From contig JAVBMJ010000025.1 in assembly GCA_031552535.1 (NCBI GenBank), positions 1 to 64,000 on the forward strand: a DNA stretch of 64,000 nucleotides, given 5' to 3'. Both the position numbers and the translations under genes were made by a program. The notes below the pieces were generated by a model that searched no databases, was not told where the DNA came from, and was given only the letters and a program-made list of their open reading frames with translations. This document shows positions 26,660 through 37,100 of this stretch, in pieces; within the stretch, counting starts at the first letter, position 1, and each line of letters begins with the position of its first letter. The stretch comes from JAVBMJ01 sp031552535. GTDB taxonomy: Bacteria; Bacteroidota; Bacteroidia; Bacteroidales; Rikenellaceae.

Positions 26660-27454
26660 ATGAATCAATATCTCGACCTGCTGAGGCGAATCCAACAGGA
26701 AGGCACACGGAAAAACGACCGCACCGGGACAGGCACCCTGAGCGTTTTCGGCCACCAGATGCGCTTCGACCTCGGGGCAGGGTTTCCGTTGCTGACCACA
26801 AAGAAACTGCACCTGCGTTCGATAATCTATGAACTGCTGTGGTTCCTGCGGGGCGATACCAACATAAAATATCTTAACGACCATGGCGTGACGATATGGG
26901 ACGAATGGGCCGATACAGAGGGTAATCTGGGGCATGTTTACGGTTACCAGTGGCGCAATTGGCCCGCACCCGACGGCGGTCATATCGACCAGATTGTGCA
27001 ATTGGTGGGTTCGTTGAAAGATAACCCCGATTCGCGGCGGCACATCGTCAGCGCATGGAACGTGGCCGACATACCGTCGATGGCCCTTCCGCCGTGCCAC
27101 GCACTGTTCCAGTTCTATGTGGCCGACGGGCGGCTGTCGTGCCAACTCTACCAGCGCAGTGCCGATGTCTTCCTCGGCGTACCGTTCAACATTGCATCTT
27201 ACGCCCTGTTGACGATGATGATGGCGCAGGTCACCGGATTGCAGCCAGGCGATTTCGTGCACACTCTGGGCGACGCCCACCTCTATATCAACCATCTGGA
27301 ACAGGCCGGGCTTCAACTATCAAGGGAACCGCGCCCGTTGCCCCGGATGGAGTTGAACCCTGCGGTGGACGACCTGTTCGAATTCGATTACGAGGATTTC
27401 ACCCTGACCGGATACGATCCCCATCCGGCAATCAAAGCTCCGATAGCGGTATGA
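26660..27454 (+). CDS. thyA: Thymidylate synthase
   Basis: 264 aa, standard length. It has GTRKNDRTGTGTLSVFGHQM, TTKKLHLRSIIYELLWFLRG, the catalytic Cys in ALPPCHALFQFYV, and RSADVFLGVPFNIASY. The C-terminus ends in KAPIAV, as usual. It makes dTMP from dUMP with methylene-tetrahydrofolate. The stop overlaps the start of folA by the sequence ATGA, so the two steps of the thymidylate/folate cycle are coupled in one operon. Confidence 0.97.
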   Translation: MNQYLDLLRRIQQEGTRKNDRTGTGTLSVFGHQMRFDLGAGFPLLTTKKLHLRSIIYELLWFLRGDTNIKYLNDHGVTIWDEWADTEGNLGHVYGYQWRNWPAPDGGHIDQIVQLVGSLKDNPDSRRHIVSAWNVADIPSMALPPCHALFQFYVADGRLSCQLYQRSADVFLGVPFNIASYALLTMMMAQVTGLQPGDFVHTLGDAHLYINHLEQAGLQLSREPRPLPRMELNPAVDDLFEFDYEDFTLTGYDPHPAIKAPIAV

Positions 27455-27936
27455 TTTCGGTGATTGTGGCCGTTGCCCGCGGCGGAGTCATCGGGGGCGG
27501 CAATGCGTTGTTGTGGCACATCACAGAAGATCTGCGCCGGTTCAAGGCTATCACACTCGGGCATCCGGTGGTGATGGGCCGCAAAACATGGGAATCGCTC
27601 GGGCGCCCGCTACCGGGACGCGCCAATGTGGTGGTTACGCGCGACAGGAATTACACGGCTGAAGGATGCAGCGTCGTACATTCGCTGGAAGAAGCCCTGG
27701 CCCTGTTTACGCCTGCGGAGGAGGTATTCATTATCGGCGGCGGCGAACTGTATGCACAGGCGATGCCCATAGCCGACAGGCTCTATCTCACCGGGGTGGA
27801 TGCCACGTTCGAAGGCGACACCTTCTTCCCGCAATGGGATCGCGGGCTGTGGCGTATAACCAGTACGGAACACCACCAGCACGGAGAAAAGTTCCCCCAC
27901 CCTTTCACGTTTACCGACTACGAACGGATCAGATAG
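27451..27936 (+). CDS. folA: Dihydrofolate reductase
   Basis: 161 aa from the ATG at 27451. ISVIVAVARGGVIGGGNALLWHITEDLRRF holds the active-site acidic residue, VVMGRKTWESLGRPLPGR the NADPH-binding loop, and VFIIGGGELYAQAM the family's GG motif. It reduces dihydrofolate made by ThyA. The codon frame continues straight from the thyA overlap. The operon is closed by a repeat and a hairpin at 28021-28065. Confidence 0.95.
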   Translation: MISVIVAVARGGVIGGGNALLWHITEDLRRFKAITLGHPVVMGRKTWESLGRPLPGRANVVVTRDRNYTAEGCSVVHSLEEALALFTPAEEVFIIGGGELYAQAMPIADRLYLTGVDATFEGDTFFPQWDRGLWRITSTEHHQHGEKFPHPFTFTDYERIR

Positions 27937-27949
27937 CGCCAACACAATA

Positions 27950-27999
27950 AGAAGCTGTCTTGAATTTATTAATCCCGTTAACAAATCCAAACAGCTTCT
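27950..27999 (-). repeat. MITE-like element, internally deleted (copy D)
   Basis: 50 bp with ends AGAAGCTGT (27950-27958) and ACAGCTTCT (27991-27999). The two halves are the reverse complement of the two ends of copy A, so it is an inverted copy with the centre removed. Confidence 0.75.
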
Positions 28000-28020
28000 A
28001 AAAATCTGTTGGGCTTTATA

Positions 28021-28065
28021 TAAAGATCCGCCTGATTCTCCGATGGAAAATCAGGCGGATCTTTA
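28021..28065. terminator. Bidirectional terminator after folA and the PUL
   Basis: A 17-bp perfect stem (28021-28037 with 28049-28065) closes on an 11-base loop. It sits between folA (+) and the minus-strand PUL end. Confidence 0.85.
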
Positions 28066-28074
28066 CGTTACCTC

Positions 28075-28115
28075 AGAGTTTGTCTAAATTTCCTATGGAG
28101 AATCAGACAGCCTCT
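28075..28115 (-). terminator. GAGTCTGT-type palindrome at the PUL end
   Basis: AGAGTTTGTCT (28075-28085) pairs imperfectly (9 of 11) with AGACAGCCTCT (28105-28115). It lies directly after the last PUL gene and belongs to the GAGTCTGT family seen at 1170, 55754 and 57284. Confidence 0.6.
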
Positions 28116-28117
28116 TA

Positions 28118-29428
28118 TTATTTGTCATTTATCACGAGCCGGGGTTTCTGGTCCTGTGCCGACGATTTATTACTGCTGATGACCTGCAGGTCGGCGCCCG
28201 ACTTCTTGGTCATTATGAATCCCACCTGCTTCGTACCGGCGTCGAGGCGTGATTTTATGAAAGCGGTCATGTCTATCGTGGTGAACTGTCCGCCGGTGAA
28301 TGTCACGCTCCTGTCTTCGAGGGAAGCTATGGCCCCGTTTTTCACCGGTTTAACGGAGGATCCCTGTACGAGCGAAGCAAAATCGGTGTCGTAGGCGGTG
28401 AAAGTACATGTCTGGTCGGCGTTGGCCCAAAGCATAAACTCTATCGTCCCCAGTTGCGAGGTAGGTTTGGCGAATGACGTAAGGTCGATGTAGTAGTATA
28501 TGTCGCCGTCGGCACCAGTACTCCACACCATAGGCGTTTTGTTTCCGATAACCGACTTCGAGGCGTTCCAGAACAGGTCCCCCATCATGAAGGTATACGG
28601 ACCGCTGTTGCCCGACTCTGTGCCCGACACCGCCACGCTGTAGCCATTGGTGCCTTCCGTCAGAATCTTTATATTGCCGCTTTTGGCACCGTCGAGCCCC
28701 GTAGCGGGGGCGAATACCACCCATATGTCGAGCGGTGAACCCGGGGCAAAATCGGCTTTCGGTATTTCGAGTCCCATTGAAAAAGGACCTGCCTGAGAGC
28801 GCGCCAGCATGAAATTGGCGGGTGCCGTGACCGTTACGCTCTGGGTAAGGCCCGTGCAGGCGAGGGTGAATTTAGCCGGAGCGCTTTGCGCTCCGTTGTC
28901 CACTTTGCCGAAATCGGACATCGCGGCGACACTCGGAGTTATGATCAACCCCTCCACTGTGTTGTTCATATTTTTTATAGTCAGGTCGTGGGAGTATTTT
29001 CCCCCGACCATCACCCCTCCCGACCAATCGCAAAGAGCGAAGTTCACCTTCTTGTCGGCGAGGCTTTTCAGATCGTTCTTTGCGGTGATCCTGATCGATA
29101 CTCCCTGCTCTCCGGCGGGGAGCGCAATGTCGATATACCCGTCCACGACAGATGGCGAGGTTGTGAAGTCGGTCCCGTAAGAGGTCCCCACGGCCGGAGT
29201 CACCTTTACACGGAACTTACCCCCGGAGGTCGAAGGGCCGTTATAGATTGTAACGGCGATATCGACCGGCGTGGCGGAGGTCTCTTCGACCGAGGAGACT
29301 TTCTCTACGAAGTTCACCGACGGCAGGTCGTTCTTATATTGCTCCGTGGGCAAAATACCCTCGTCGCAGCCCGTGAAAGCGGCCAATGCGGATGCGGCTA
29401 AAATAGCGTATAATATTCTACGTATCAT
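28118..29428 (-). CDS. PUL surface lipoprotein with Calx-beta-like and CBM96-like domains
   Basis: 436 aa. The signal IRRILYAILAASALAAFTGC marks a lipoprotein. The first domain (about 35-130) is beta-rich and resembles Calx-beta repeats (VDIAVTIYNG, GGKFRVKVTPA, GEQGVSIRITAKND). The last 160 residues have YYYIDLTSFAK, TTIDMTAFIKSRLDAG, KQVGFIMTKKSG and KPRLVIND, a pattern like the DNRLRE/CBM96 carbohydrate-binding fold. It follows SusD in the operon, the usual place of surface glycan-binding proteins (SusE/F position). Its role is probably capture of the glycan at the cell surface. No close family assignment is claimed. Confidence 0.75.
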   Translation of the reverse strand: MIRRILYAILAASALAAFTGCDEGILPTEQYKNDLPSVNFVEKVSSVEETSATPVDIAVTIYNGPSTSGGKFRVKVTPAVGTSYGTDFTTSPSVVDGYIDIALPAGEQGVSIRITAKNDLKSLADKKVNFALCDWSGGVMVGGKYSHDLTIKNMNNTVEGLIITPSVAAMSDFGKVDNGAQSAPAKFTLACTGLTQSVTVTAPANFMLARSQAGPFSMGLEIPKADFAPGSPLDIWVVFAPATGLDGAKSGNIKILTEGTNGYSVAVSGTESGNSGPYTFMMGDLFWNASKSVIGNKTPMVWSTGADGDIYYYIDLTSFAKPTSQLGTIEFMLWANADQTCTFTAYDTDFASLVQGSSVKPVKNGAIASLEDRSVTFTGGQFTTIDMTAFIKSRLDAGTKQVGFIMTKKSGADLQVISSNKSSAQDQKPRLVINDK

Positions 29429-29444
29429 TGATTTTTCGTTTTTA

Positions 29445-31079
29445 TCAGTTTGACCATCCCGGATTGTTATCCCCGAGCGCCGGGTTGAGCGTAAAGGCCT
29501 GGTTTGGTACGGGGAAGAGGTAATGCTTGTCCTGCACCGTCACGGATTGCTTGTAGTTGACGCCCGACTTCGCCGCCTCTACGTACTCCTTGAGTGTGCC
29601 CGTGCGGACGAGGTCGTACCAGCGGTAGCCCTCGAAATAAAGCTCCTTGCGCCGCTCATCCATGACGGCTGTTTTGAAGGCTTCGTAAGAGGTGGGGATC
29701 GTCGAAGCGGTTATCCCCGCCCGTTCGCGTATACGTTTGAGATACTCGCGCGCTTCGGCATCGGGACCGTTACCCGCCTCGTTGGCGGCCTCGGCATAGA
29801 GAAGCATCACATGGGCCAGGCGTATCATCTTGTAATGTGCGCGCGACTCTTTGGCATGCAGCAGGTTGCGGGAAAAAATCGTGGAATCGGCATATTTGGT
29901 ACTACTCCATACTTCGAGGTTGATATTTCCAAACGAACCGTTGATCGAGCGCTGCAGCGTATGCAGGCGTTTATCGACGGGGAAAGCGTCGAATTTGGCC
30001 TTCAACTCTGGAGTCAACGACCAGCGGCCCAGGGTATTGGTCAGGAAGCGGGCTTTGCCTGTGGCGGGATCGGTGCCGTAGAACATTCCCCTGAATGGCT
30101 GCTCGCCGGTAGCCGGATCCTTATAGGTATCGTAGCTGTTCTGAACATCGGGGCACGCCTCGACAGCGAACTGGTTGGTCATGTTGACCGCTTCTAATAT
30201 CGATTCCACGCAGTTGTTCCCCTCGACGGTGAACATCTTCCGGTAATCGGCAAAAAGGCTGTAACCCGGCATGGCGATCACATCGGCAGCGTAACCGGCT
30301 GCTTTGCGGTACATCTCCGTACGCGACATCCCATCGAACTGGTCTTTGACATCGTTGTAAACCCTGCCCGCCATCGTCAGGTAGACCTCGGCAAGCAGCG
30401 ATTTGGCGGCAGCCGATGAGAATCGCCCCGCACCCTCGCTGTGACGCATAGGAAGTACCCCGGCGGCAAATTCCAGGTCGTCGACCACCATGCGGTAGAT
30501 CAGTTTGGCCGGCTGGCGTTTGAGTTCGGCGCTGTTGACATCGACATCCGAAGTTATCACTGGGCCGTCGCCGAACAGCCTCACGTAATTGAAGTAGCAG
30601 AAAGCCCTGATGCCGCGCGCTTCCGCCTCCATCTGGCGCAGGAAGTCCTTGTCGGCCACGGGCGAGGTTTCGATATTGCGAAGCACGAAGTTACAATTTT
30701 TAATGCCGAGAAAATGGCTGAAATACATAGCAGCGATATTTTCGTTGTCGGCGTCGAACTGGTAGGTATCCATCACCACCCTCGGGTTGTTATTGGTGTT
30801 TCTTATCCAGCAGTCGTCGCCCGGCACCTCGGTCAACAGGAACATGTAACGTTGTGCCGACGGGGTGATCCCGTAGGCAGGAATGCCTCCCTGCGTTTTA
30901 AACGAGGCTTCGGTGAAGATCGAGTAGCAACCGCGCGTTGCGGCCAGAACCCCGCTCTGCGAGTTGAAGATCAGATCGGGCGCAGCCGAACTGCGCACAT
31001 CCTCGTCGAGGAACCCGGCGCACGAAAATCCAAGGCCGGCAAACAGTAAACAAGCTATGGTATGTTTTATCTTTTTCAT
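29445..31079 (-). CDS. susD: SusD/RagB-family surface lipoprotein
   Basis: 544 aa. Signal IKHTIACLLFAGLGFSC with a lipobox Cys (C20). GFLDEDVRSSAAPDLIFNSQSG is a typical SusD start. The body has TPR-like helices (EMYRKAAGYAADVIA, YLKRIRERAGI) and the conserved C-terminal part DERRKELYFEGYRWYDLVRTG, ending HYLFPVPNQAFTLNPALGDNN. It caps the SusC channel and binds glycan. It lies 18 nt after the SusC gene in the same operon. Confidence 0.95.
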   Translation of the reverse strand: MKKIKHTIACLLFAGLGFSCAGFLDEDVRSSAAPDLIFNSQSGVLAATRGCYSIFTEASFKTQGGIPAYGITPSAQRYMFLLTEVPGDDCWIRNTNNNPRVVMDTYQFDADNENIAAMYFSHFLGIKNCNFVLRNIETSPVADKDFLRQMEAEARGIRAFCYFNYVRLFGDGPVITSDVDVNSAELKRQPAKLIYRMVVDDLEFAAGVLPMRHSEGAGRFSSAAAKSLLAEVYLTMAGRVYNDVKDQFDGMSRTEMYRKAAGYAADVIAMPGYSLFADYRKMFTVEGNNCVESILEAVNMTNQFAVEACPDVQNSYDTYKDPATGEQPFRGMFYGTDPATGKARFLTNTLGRWSLTPELKAKFDAFPVDKRLHTLQRSINGSFGNINLEVWSSTKYADSTIFSRNLLHAKESRAHYKMIRLAHVMLLYAEAANEAGNGPDAEAREYLKRIRERAGITASTIPTSYEAFKTAVMDERRKELYFEGYRWYDLVRTGTLKEYVEAAKSGVNYKQSVTVQDKHYLFPVPNQAFTLNPALGDNNPGWSN

Positions 31080-31097
31080 TATTCTCTCCTCCGCCTT

Positions 31098-34000
31098 TTA
31101 GAATGTGAACGATAATCCTCCTATCAACGAGGCGCTTACCGGGTATGTACTGTAGTCTATCCCGAGTTGCGTGTTGGAACCGGCCGAGAGGTTGGCTTCG
31201 GGATTCACTCCCGAATAACCGGTGACGGTCCACAGGTCGGTCCCCGTAACGAACAGTGTAAAACTGCTCAGGCGCATGCTTCTCACCCACGCCCGTGGAA
31301 GCGAATAACGCAGGGTGACGTTACGCAACTTTATGAAGCTGCCGTCCTCGATATGTTTGTCGAGCATCTTGCCCACGTTGGTATTCCCGGGCGAGGTGTG
31401 TGTCATACTATGATTTTCGGCCGTCCAGTAATTCACCAGATCGTGATCTCGGGCGTCGTCCACCATCAGTTTGTGTTTGTTGAAGTTCACCACATCGCCG
31501 CCGTAAGCTCCCGAGAAGAAGAACGACAATTCGAGATTTTTGTATACAAGCGTATTGCCGACGCCGAAGGTGAATTTTGGATTCGGATCGCCCAGCGCCA
31601 CTTTATCGCGCGAATCGATATACCCGTCGCGGTTGGTATCCATAATCCTGAAGTCGCCGGGCTTGTCGCCCGAACGGCTCGGGTAATTGGCTATATCCTC
31701 GGCCGTCTGCCATATGCCGTTGGTCACCCATCCGTAGATAACTCCCACGGGGCGCCCCACTTCGAGGTAGATCGTCTCGGGCATATCTCCCGTCGAACGG
31801 TCGATGCGCGTGGCGTCACCCAGCGACACCACCTCGTTGCGGTTGCGGCTGAAGTTAAGGCTGGCATTCCACTGGAAGTTGCGGCCGGAAACCGGCATGC
31901 CCGACAACGTAACCTCGAATCCGCGGTTGGAGATCTCTCCGACGTTGGCTATCTTTACATCGTAGCCGGTTTCTGGAGACAGCGGCACGTTAAGCAGCAG
32001 GTCGCGGGTGATTTTATCGTAGTAGTCGAACGTAACGTGGAGCCTGTTCCCGAGCAGCGACATGTCCAGGCCGAGGTCCCACTGCGTGGTGGACTCCCAT
32101 GAAAGGTTGTCGTTGGCCAGGTCCATCGCCCTGTAGATTTTCATCGTGGTTCCGTAAGGGTCTTTCGTCGTGGAGCTGAAGAAGCCCGTAGAACTCGACA
32201 GCAAACCCAGCGACTGGTAAGGTGAAATGGCTTCGCTTCCTGTAACGCCTACCGAAGCGCGCAGTTTAAGGTTGTCGAACACCCCGAGGCTCTTTACAAA
32301 CCGCTCCTCTCCCAACCTCCAGCTCACGGCTGCCGACGGGAAGTAGGCCCATTTGTTGTTTTTGGCAAATTTCGACGATCCGTCGGCGCGTCCGCTCACC
32401 GTAAAGAGATATTTGTCGCGGTAGACATAGTTGGCCCGTGCCAGGAACGACAACATCGTCGATTTTTTGTATCCCGATCCTACCGTAATGTCCGACAACT
32501 CCACCGGGTTGCCCGCACTCAGGTTGTTCCACTCGTAACCGTCGGCTGCGAAATAGAGATTACCGCCGCTGAGCGAATTGTTGACGTCGATCTGTGCCGT
32601 CTGCCCCAACACCACATTGATGCTGTGGTCGCCGGATACTTTTTTGTAAGTCAGCGTATTGACCCACTCGTAGGCGAGTCCCTCGTTCTGTGCCAGTTTG
32701 GCCGGAGTCATCACGTCGAGCGTCGACGGGGAGTAGGAACGGTCCCATTTGTTGTTCCTCATAAAAGAACCTTCGGTCCGGAACACGAAATCCCTGGCTA
32801 TGGTGAAATTAAGGTAAGCCTGGGCGCTAAGCATCCCTCCCGACCCCTGGGTGCGGCGCTCCATGAGATATTGCATCGGATTGCCCTTGATATTTTTACC
32901 ATTGTTCGAATATATGTCCACGCCATTGGCATCGTCGAGGTTACCCGGGTTGAGACAGTAGTTGTACGAACCGTCGGTATTATATGGCGACACCAGCGGC
33001 GACATACGCAGAATCATCTGGTAGAAGCTGCCGTTGCCCACCGCGTTCTCTTCCGTATTACGGTAACGCGCCGTAATTCCCATTTTAACTTTTTCTGACA
33101 GGTTGAAATCGAACGCCGCCCGTATATTCAGCCTTTTCAGATCGGAATTAGCACGTATAACACCCTGATTATACATATATTCAGCCGAGACATTGTAGCT
33201 ATACTCCTTAGTTCCCCCTTCAACCGAAGCATAGTAGCTCTGCTTCATGGCGTTGCGGGTGGCTTCGCCCACCCAGTCGAAATCGGCCTGCGGATCGACC
33301 CTGTTGTCTATGTAGGCCGGATCGAAGGCGTTCCAGTAGTCGTAGGTTTCGGGGCCGTTCATCAGTTTTTGCTGCCTGACCATCCACTCGGCGCCCATAT
33401 ATGTGCGGAATGTGACTTTCGCCGACCTGGCCTGACCGCTTTTGGCACGCTTTGTTGTGACCAATATCACACCGTTCGCCCCACGTGCACCGTATATAGC
33501 TGTAGCCGAAGCGTCTTTCAGTACCTCTATCGACTCTATATCCTCGGGAGGAGTTGTTGCGGCGCCTCCGGCTGCGATGAATCCGTCGACAACCCACAGC
33601 GGATCGTTGGAACCGCTTATCGAGTTGCCGCCACGTATACGCACCACATTGGTGCCGTCGCCGGGACCGCCTCCCGCGTTGGTGATCTGCACTCCGGCGA
33701 CCTTTCCAACAAGGGCTCCGGTGACGCTTGCGCTCGACATCCGGACCACTTCGTCCGACTTCACGGAAGCCACCGAGCCGGTTAAATCGCGTTTTCTGAC
33801 AACGCCGTATCCCACGACCACGACCTGGTCGATATCCTCGGCATTGGCTTTCAGTCCGACATTTATTTCGGTACGTGTTCCCACCGGCACAACCTCATCG
33901 GCATATCCTATATGCCTGAAAGTTAGAGATGCTCCGGCAGGGACATTGCGTAATTCGTAACTACCGCCCGTCCCGGTCGTCACGCCGGTCGTCGTTCCGG

Positions 34001-34151
34001 TTATGACAACGGTGGCTCCCACCACAGGCTCTTTGGTGTCGGCATCGGTCACCCGGCCGCTTACTCCGGCTGTCTGAGCCAGGGCCATGGTAGCCGGAAG
34101 AAGTGCCAAAGCTATCAGAAGCGGGATTTTGTGTAGGGTTTTAATCTTCAT
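31098..34151 (-). CDS. susC: SusC/RagA-family TonB-dependent outer-membrane transporter
   Basis: 1017 aa. It has a signal peptide (LLIALALLPATMALA) and an N-terminal carboxypeptidase-regulatory-like domain (about 25-105, VSGRVTDADTKEPVVGATV). The plug follows, with VVVVGYGVVRKRDLTGSVASV and IEVLKDASATAIYGARGANGVILVTTK, and a long beta-barrel ends in SLIGGLSFTF. The last residue is aromatic, as in outer-membrane barrels. It imports glycan fragments under TonB energy, with SusD as its lid. It lies 12 nt after the GH2 gene. Confidence 0.96.
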   Translation of the reverse strand: MKIKTLHKIPLLIALALLPATMALAQTAGVSGRVTDADTKEPVVGATVVITGTTTGVTTGTGGSYELRNVPAGASLTFRHIGYADEVVPVGTRTEINVGLKANAEDIDQVVVVGYGVVRKRDLTGSVASVKSDEVVRMSSASVTGALVGKVAGVQITNAGGGPGDGTNVVRIRGGNSISGSNDPLWVVDGFIAAGGAATTPPEDIESIEVLKDASATAIYGARGANGVILVTTKRAKSGQARSAKVTFRTYMGAEWMVRQQKLMNGPETYDYWNAFDPAYIDNRVDPQADFDWVGEATRNAMKQSYYASVEGGTKEYSYNVSAEYMYNQGVIRANSDLKRLNIRAAFDFNLSEKVKMGITARYRNTEENAVGNGSFYQMILRMSPLVSPYNTDGSYNYCLNPGNLDDANGVDIYSNNGKNIKGNPMQYLMERRTQGSGGMLSAQAYLNFTIARDFVFRTEGSFMRNNKWDRSYSPSTLDVMTPAKLAQNEGLAYEWVNTLTYKKVSGDHSINVVLGQTAQIDVNNSLSGGNLYFAADGYEWNNLSAGNPVELSDITVGSGYKKSTMLSFLARANYVYRDKYLFTVSGRADGSSKFAKNNKWAYFPSAAVSWRLGEERFVKSLGVFDNLKLRASVGVTGSEAISPYQSLGLLSSSTGFFSSTTKDPYGTTMKIYRAMDLANDNLSWESTTQWDLGLDMSLLGNRLHVTFDYYDKITRDLLLNVPLSPETGYDVKIANVGEISNRGFEVTLSGMPVSGRNFQWNASLNFSRNRNEVVSLGDATRIDRSTGDMPETIYLEVGRPVGVIYGWVTNGIWQTAEDIANYPSRSGDKPGDFRIMDTNRDGYIDSRDKVALGDPNPKFTFGVGNTLVYKNLELSFFFSGAYGGDVVNFNKHKLMVDDARDHDLVNYWTAENHSMTHTSPGNTNVGKMLDKHIEDGSFIKLRNVTLRYSLPRAWVRSMRLSSFTLFVTGTDLWTVTGYSGVNPEANLSAGSNTQLGIDYSTYPVSASLIGGLSFTF

Positions 34152-34163
34152 AGCAGGCTTGGT

Positions 34164-37100
34164 TTAGTTGGGTTTAAGGTTCTTGGGTATGGCTATTCCC
34201 ATTTCGGGATTTACCGTGTAGATATTTCCGCTCAGGTGTACGCCGGGATTTATGGCATCGATACATTGCATCGCCTGGCGCTTCTCTTCGGGCGAAAAAG
34301 AGCTGTATTGAGGTCGCATCAACTCCACCGCACGTTCGAACGACCGGGCAAAAACACGGTAGAAATAGCGCGTGCGTTCATATTCTATGGTATCTGCATC
34401 GCTTTCGATCATTATCATCGTGTCGGCATCCCGCGGAATGGAAGCGATATGCCCGGCTTCGAGCCCTATGTCTACTGCCGTTCCGTCGACGAGCAGCGCC
34501 GTGGAGTAATATTCGCGCAACGAAGCGGCATAGTCGGGATGGAAATTACGCGCCTCTATAAGCCGCGCCAACATACGCGCATCGTTGTAAGCGCGGGCGA
34601 AGAAATTGTAGTCGTCTTCGGTCAACTCGCCGCGGGTATTGATTATATACGACGTGAGGCGGTCGGCAAGTTTGGTAAACTCGACGCTGCGGCTGTCTAT
34701 ATTGGGGTTTCGGTCGAGCACGAAACGTATCATGGCCTCACGGTACTCATCATCGGACGAGGCCTCGATGTCGAAAGGCGTCACTATGCCGCGCATCTCT
34801 ATCTCATAGACCACTTTTTCGCAGAATGCGGTGTCGCGCACCACTCCCCGGCGCCCCTCGTCGTCGAGGCGCGGTTCCGATATGCCTGTCGCGGAGCGTT
34901 TCACAGCTTGTGTGCGGATCGTCACCGTGGCCGGTTCGAGCCCCGGTGACGAAACACGGACGGTGATAGTGCCGGGACGGTTAGTGGAACGCACCACGTT
35001 CGACACCGGGGCGTCGATGTATCCCGTACCCGACAGTTCCGATTTTTTGTTTATGTCCGTTTCATATAACGGACACCCCACAAGCGTTCCCTCTCCCGAA
35101 ACTTCCCACGTCAGGGGATGTGTGGCGCCATAGACGTGCACCCCTGCCTTATCTATTATATCTGCCGTAACGACAACTATGCCCGAACGGTCGGCAGCAA
35201 TATCGACATGCGATGCGGTTAGCGTGAGCTGTGCCGGAGCCCCGGCCATGGTTATGCTGTAACGTACTTTCTCTCCCCTCCTTGTCCCTTCGGCGCTGAT
35301 CACTCCCCTCTCTACCGGTACCTCCGGAAATTCCACCGTGAAGAAATTCTCCTTCGACGGCCTCTGGCGTCCGACGCTGCGCCCGTTGACGAAGAGTTCC
35401 ACCTCATCACAGTTGCTGTCTACCTGTATGGGCATGGCACGGCCCAGATACTGCTCCCTCCAGTGGTGCGGGTGTATGAATATCATGCCCCGGTCGAGGT
35501 AGTTGGCCTGCCAGAGGTAGTACATGTATTTAGGCACGCGGTAGGCGTCGACCCATCCTTTGGCATTTATGTTTTTAAGTGGCGAATCCTTGTATATACG
35601 GTCGGCTCCGTGGTCGTTGTATATCCATGCCACTATATTTTTGTCGATCCGTCCGCGTATGCTTCCGCCGTCGACGCGTGCCATGCGGTGCTGCCACTCT
35701 TCGGTGCCGGCCTGCTGCCCGCTCTTGGCGACTTTTTTACTGCCGCGTCCCGGCTCCAGGTCGCGTACATCGCGGTTATACCATCCGCGGATGGTGACCC
35801 TCAGCAGATTCTCCATGTCGAGATTACGGGCCGTATGGTTAACATAATCGCCATAGCCCTCGCTCTTGCGCTCATGAATATAGCGCGTCGTGTCCTCTTC
35901 CACCACCCATCGCGAGTCGGCAGCGTCGCTGGTCTCGTTGCCCACGCTCCAGAACATTATCGACGGATGGTTGCGGTCGCGGCGGATCATCTCGCGCAGG
36001 TTTTGCTCCTGTACACGTTCGTCGAAATCTATCGACTTTATATTGGGCACCTCCTCGACCATGACTATTCCGTTACGGTCGGAGTAGTCGTACACTATGG
36101 GATCGTTAGGGTAGTGACCGGCACGCATGAAATTATGTCCCAGATTATAGCGTATATCATCAAAATCACTGTAAGTCAACCATTTTGGAATAGCATCGCC
36201 GAGCCATGGATACTCCTGGTGGCGGTTGGTACCGTGAATATGCGTCTTGCGTCCGTTAACCACCAGCGTGTTGTCGGTATAATCCCAGTGGAAATAGCGG
36301 AATCCCAACGGGCTGAGGTAAGTGTCCGAAAGATGCCCTTCCGACCACACCTCGGTATGTACGCTATAGAGACTGGGGCGCTCCTGGCTCCACAGTTCGG
36401 GGTTCTTTATTGCACCCGTATGTTGTTCGAATGTGGCTATGGTTCCGTTTTCAACAGTTTGACTGCTCTCCATACGCTTTACTACACGGCCGTCGCTGCC
36501 GGTGATGATGCTTTTCACCGTTATGTTCCGGGCCGATCCCGAGTCGTTACCGACGAAAGTTTTAACTACCGCCCTGGCCTCAGAATCGCTCACGGCGGGG
36601 GTGGTTATGAAAGTTCCCCCCTCGTGTTTGTACGACCCCTGGAACGGGACATACACCGGCTCGGTGACGACAATCCTCACATCGCGGTAGATTCCTCCGT
36701 AGACGTCGAAATTCCCCGCCGTCGAGGGAGGTATCACGCCGAATTTGTCGTCGCGCCGATTCGAGACCTCCACGGCGATCACATTCTCCCGCCCGTAAAC
36801 GATGTGTGGCGTGAGATCGAAATAAAAACCGGTATAACCGCCCTTGTGCTCCCCGAGCAGATGCCCGTTGAGGTAGACGCGGCAATATTTCTGCACCCCG
36901 TCGAATTCGGCGAGTATTTTTTTACCGCGCAGACGCTCTTCCACGACTACGCGCTTGCGGTACCATCCCCAGCCATTCCACCAGTAGGGGTCAACCCTCT
37001 CCGAGGCGGCCATGATAAACGGATGGATGTCGCCTGTGGTTTCGTAGGTCTGCCACGTGTGCGGCAGGGCTATCGCTTTCCAGAGCGAGTCGTCGAACTC

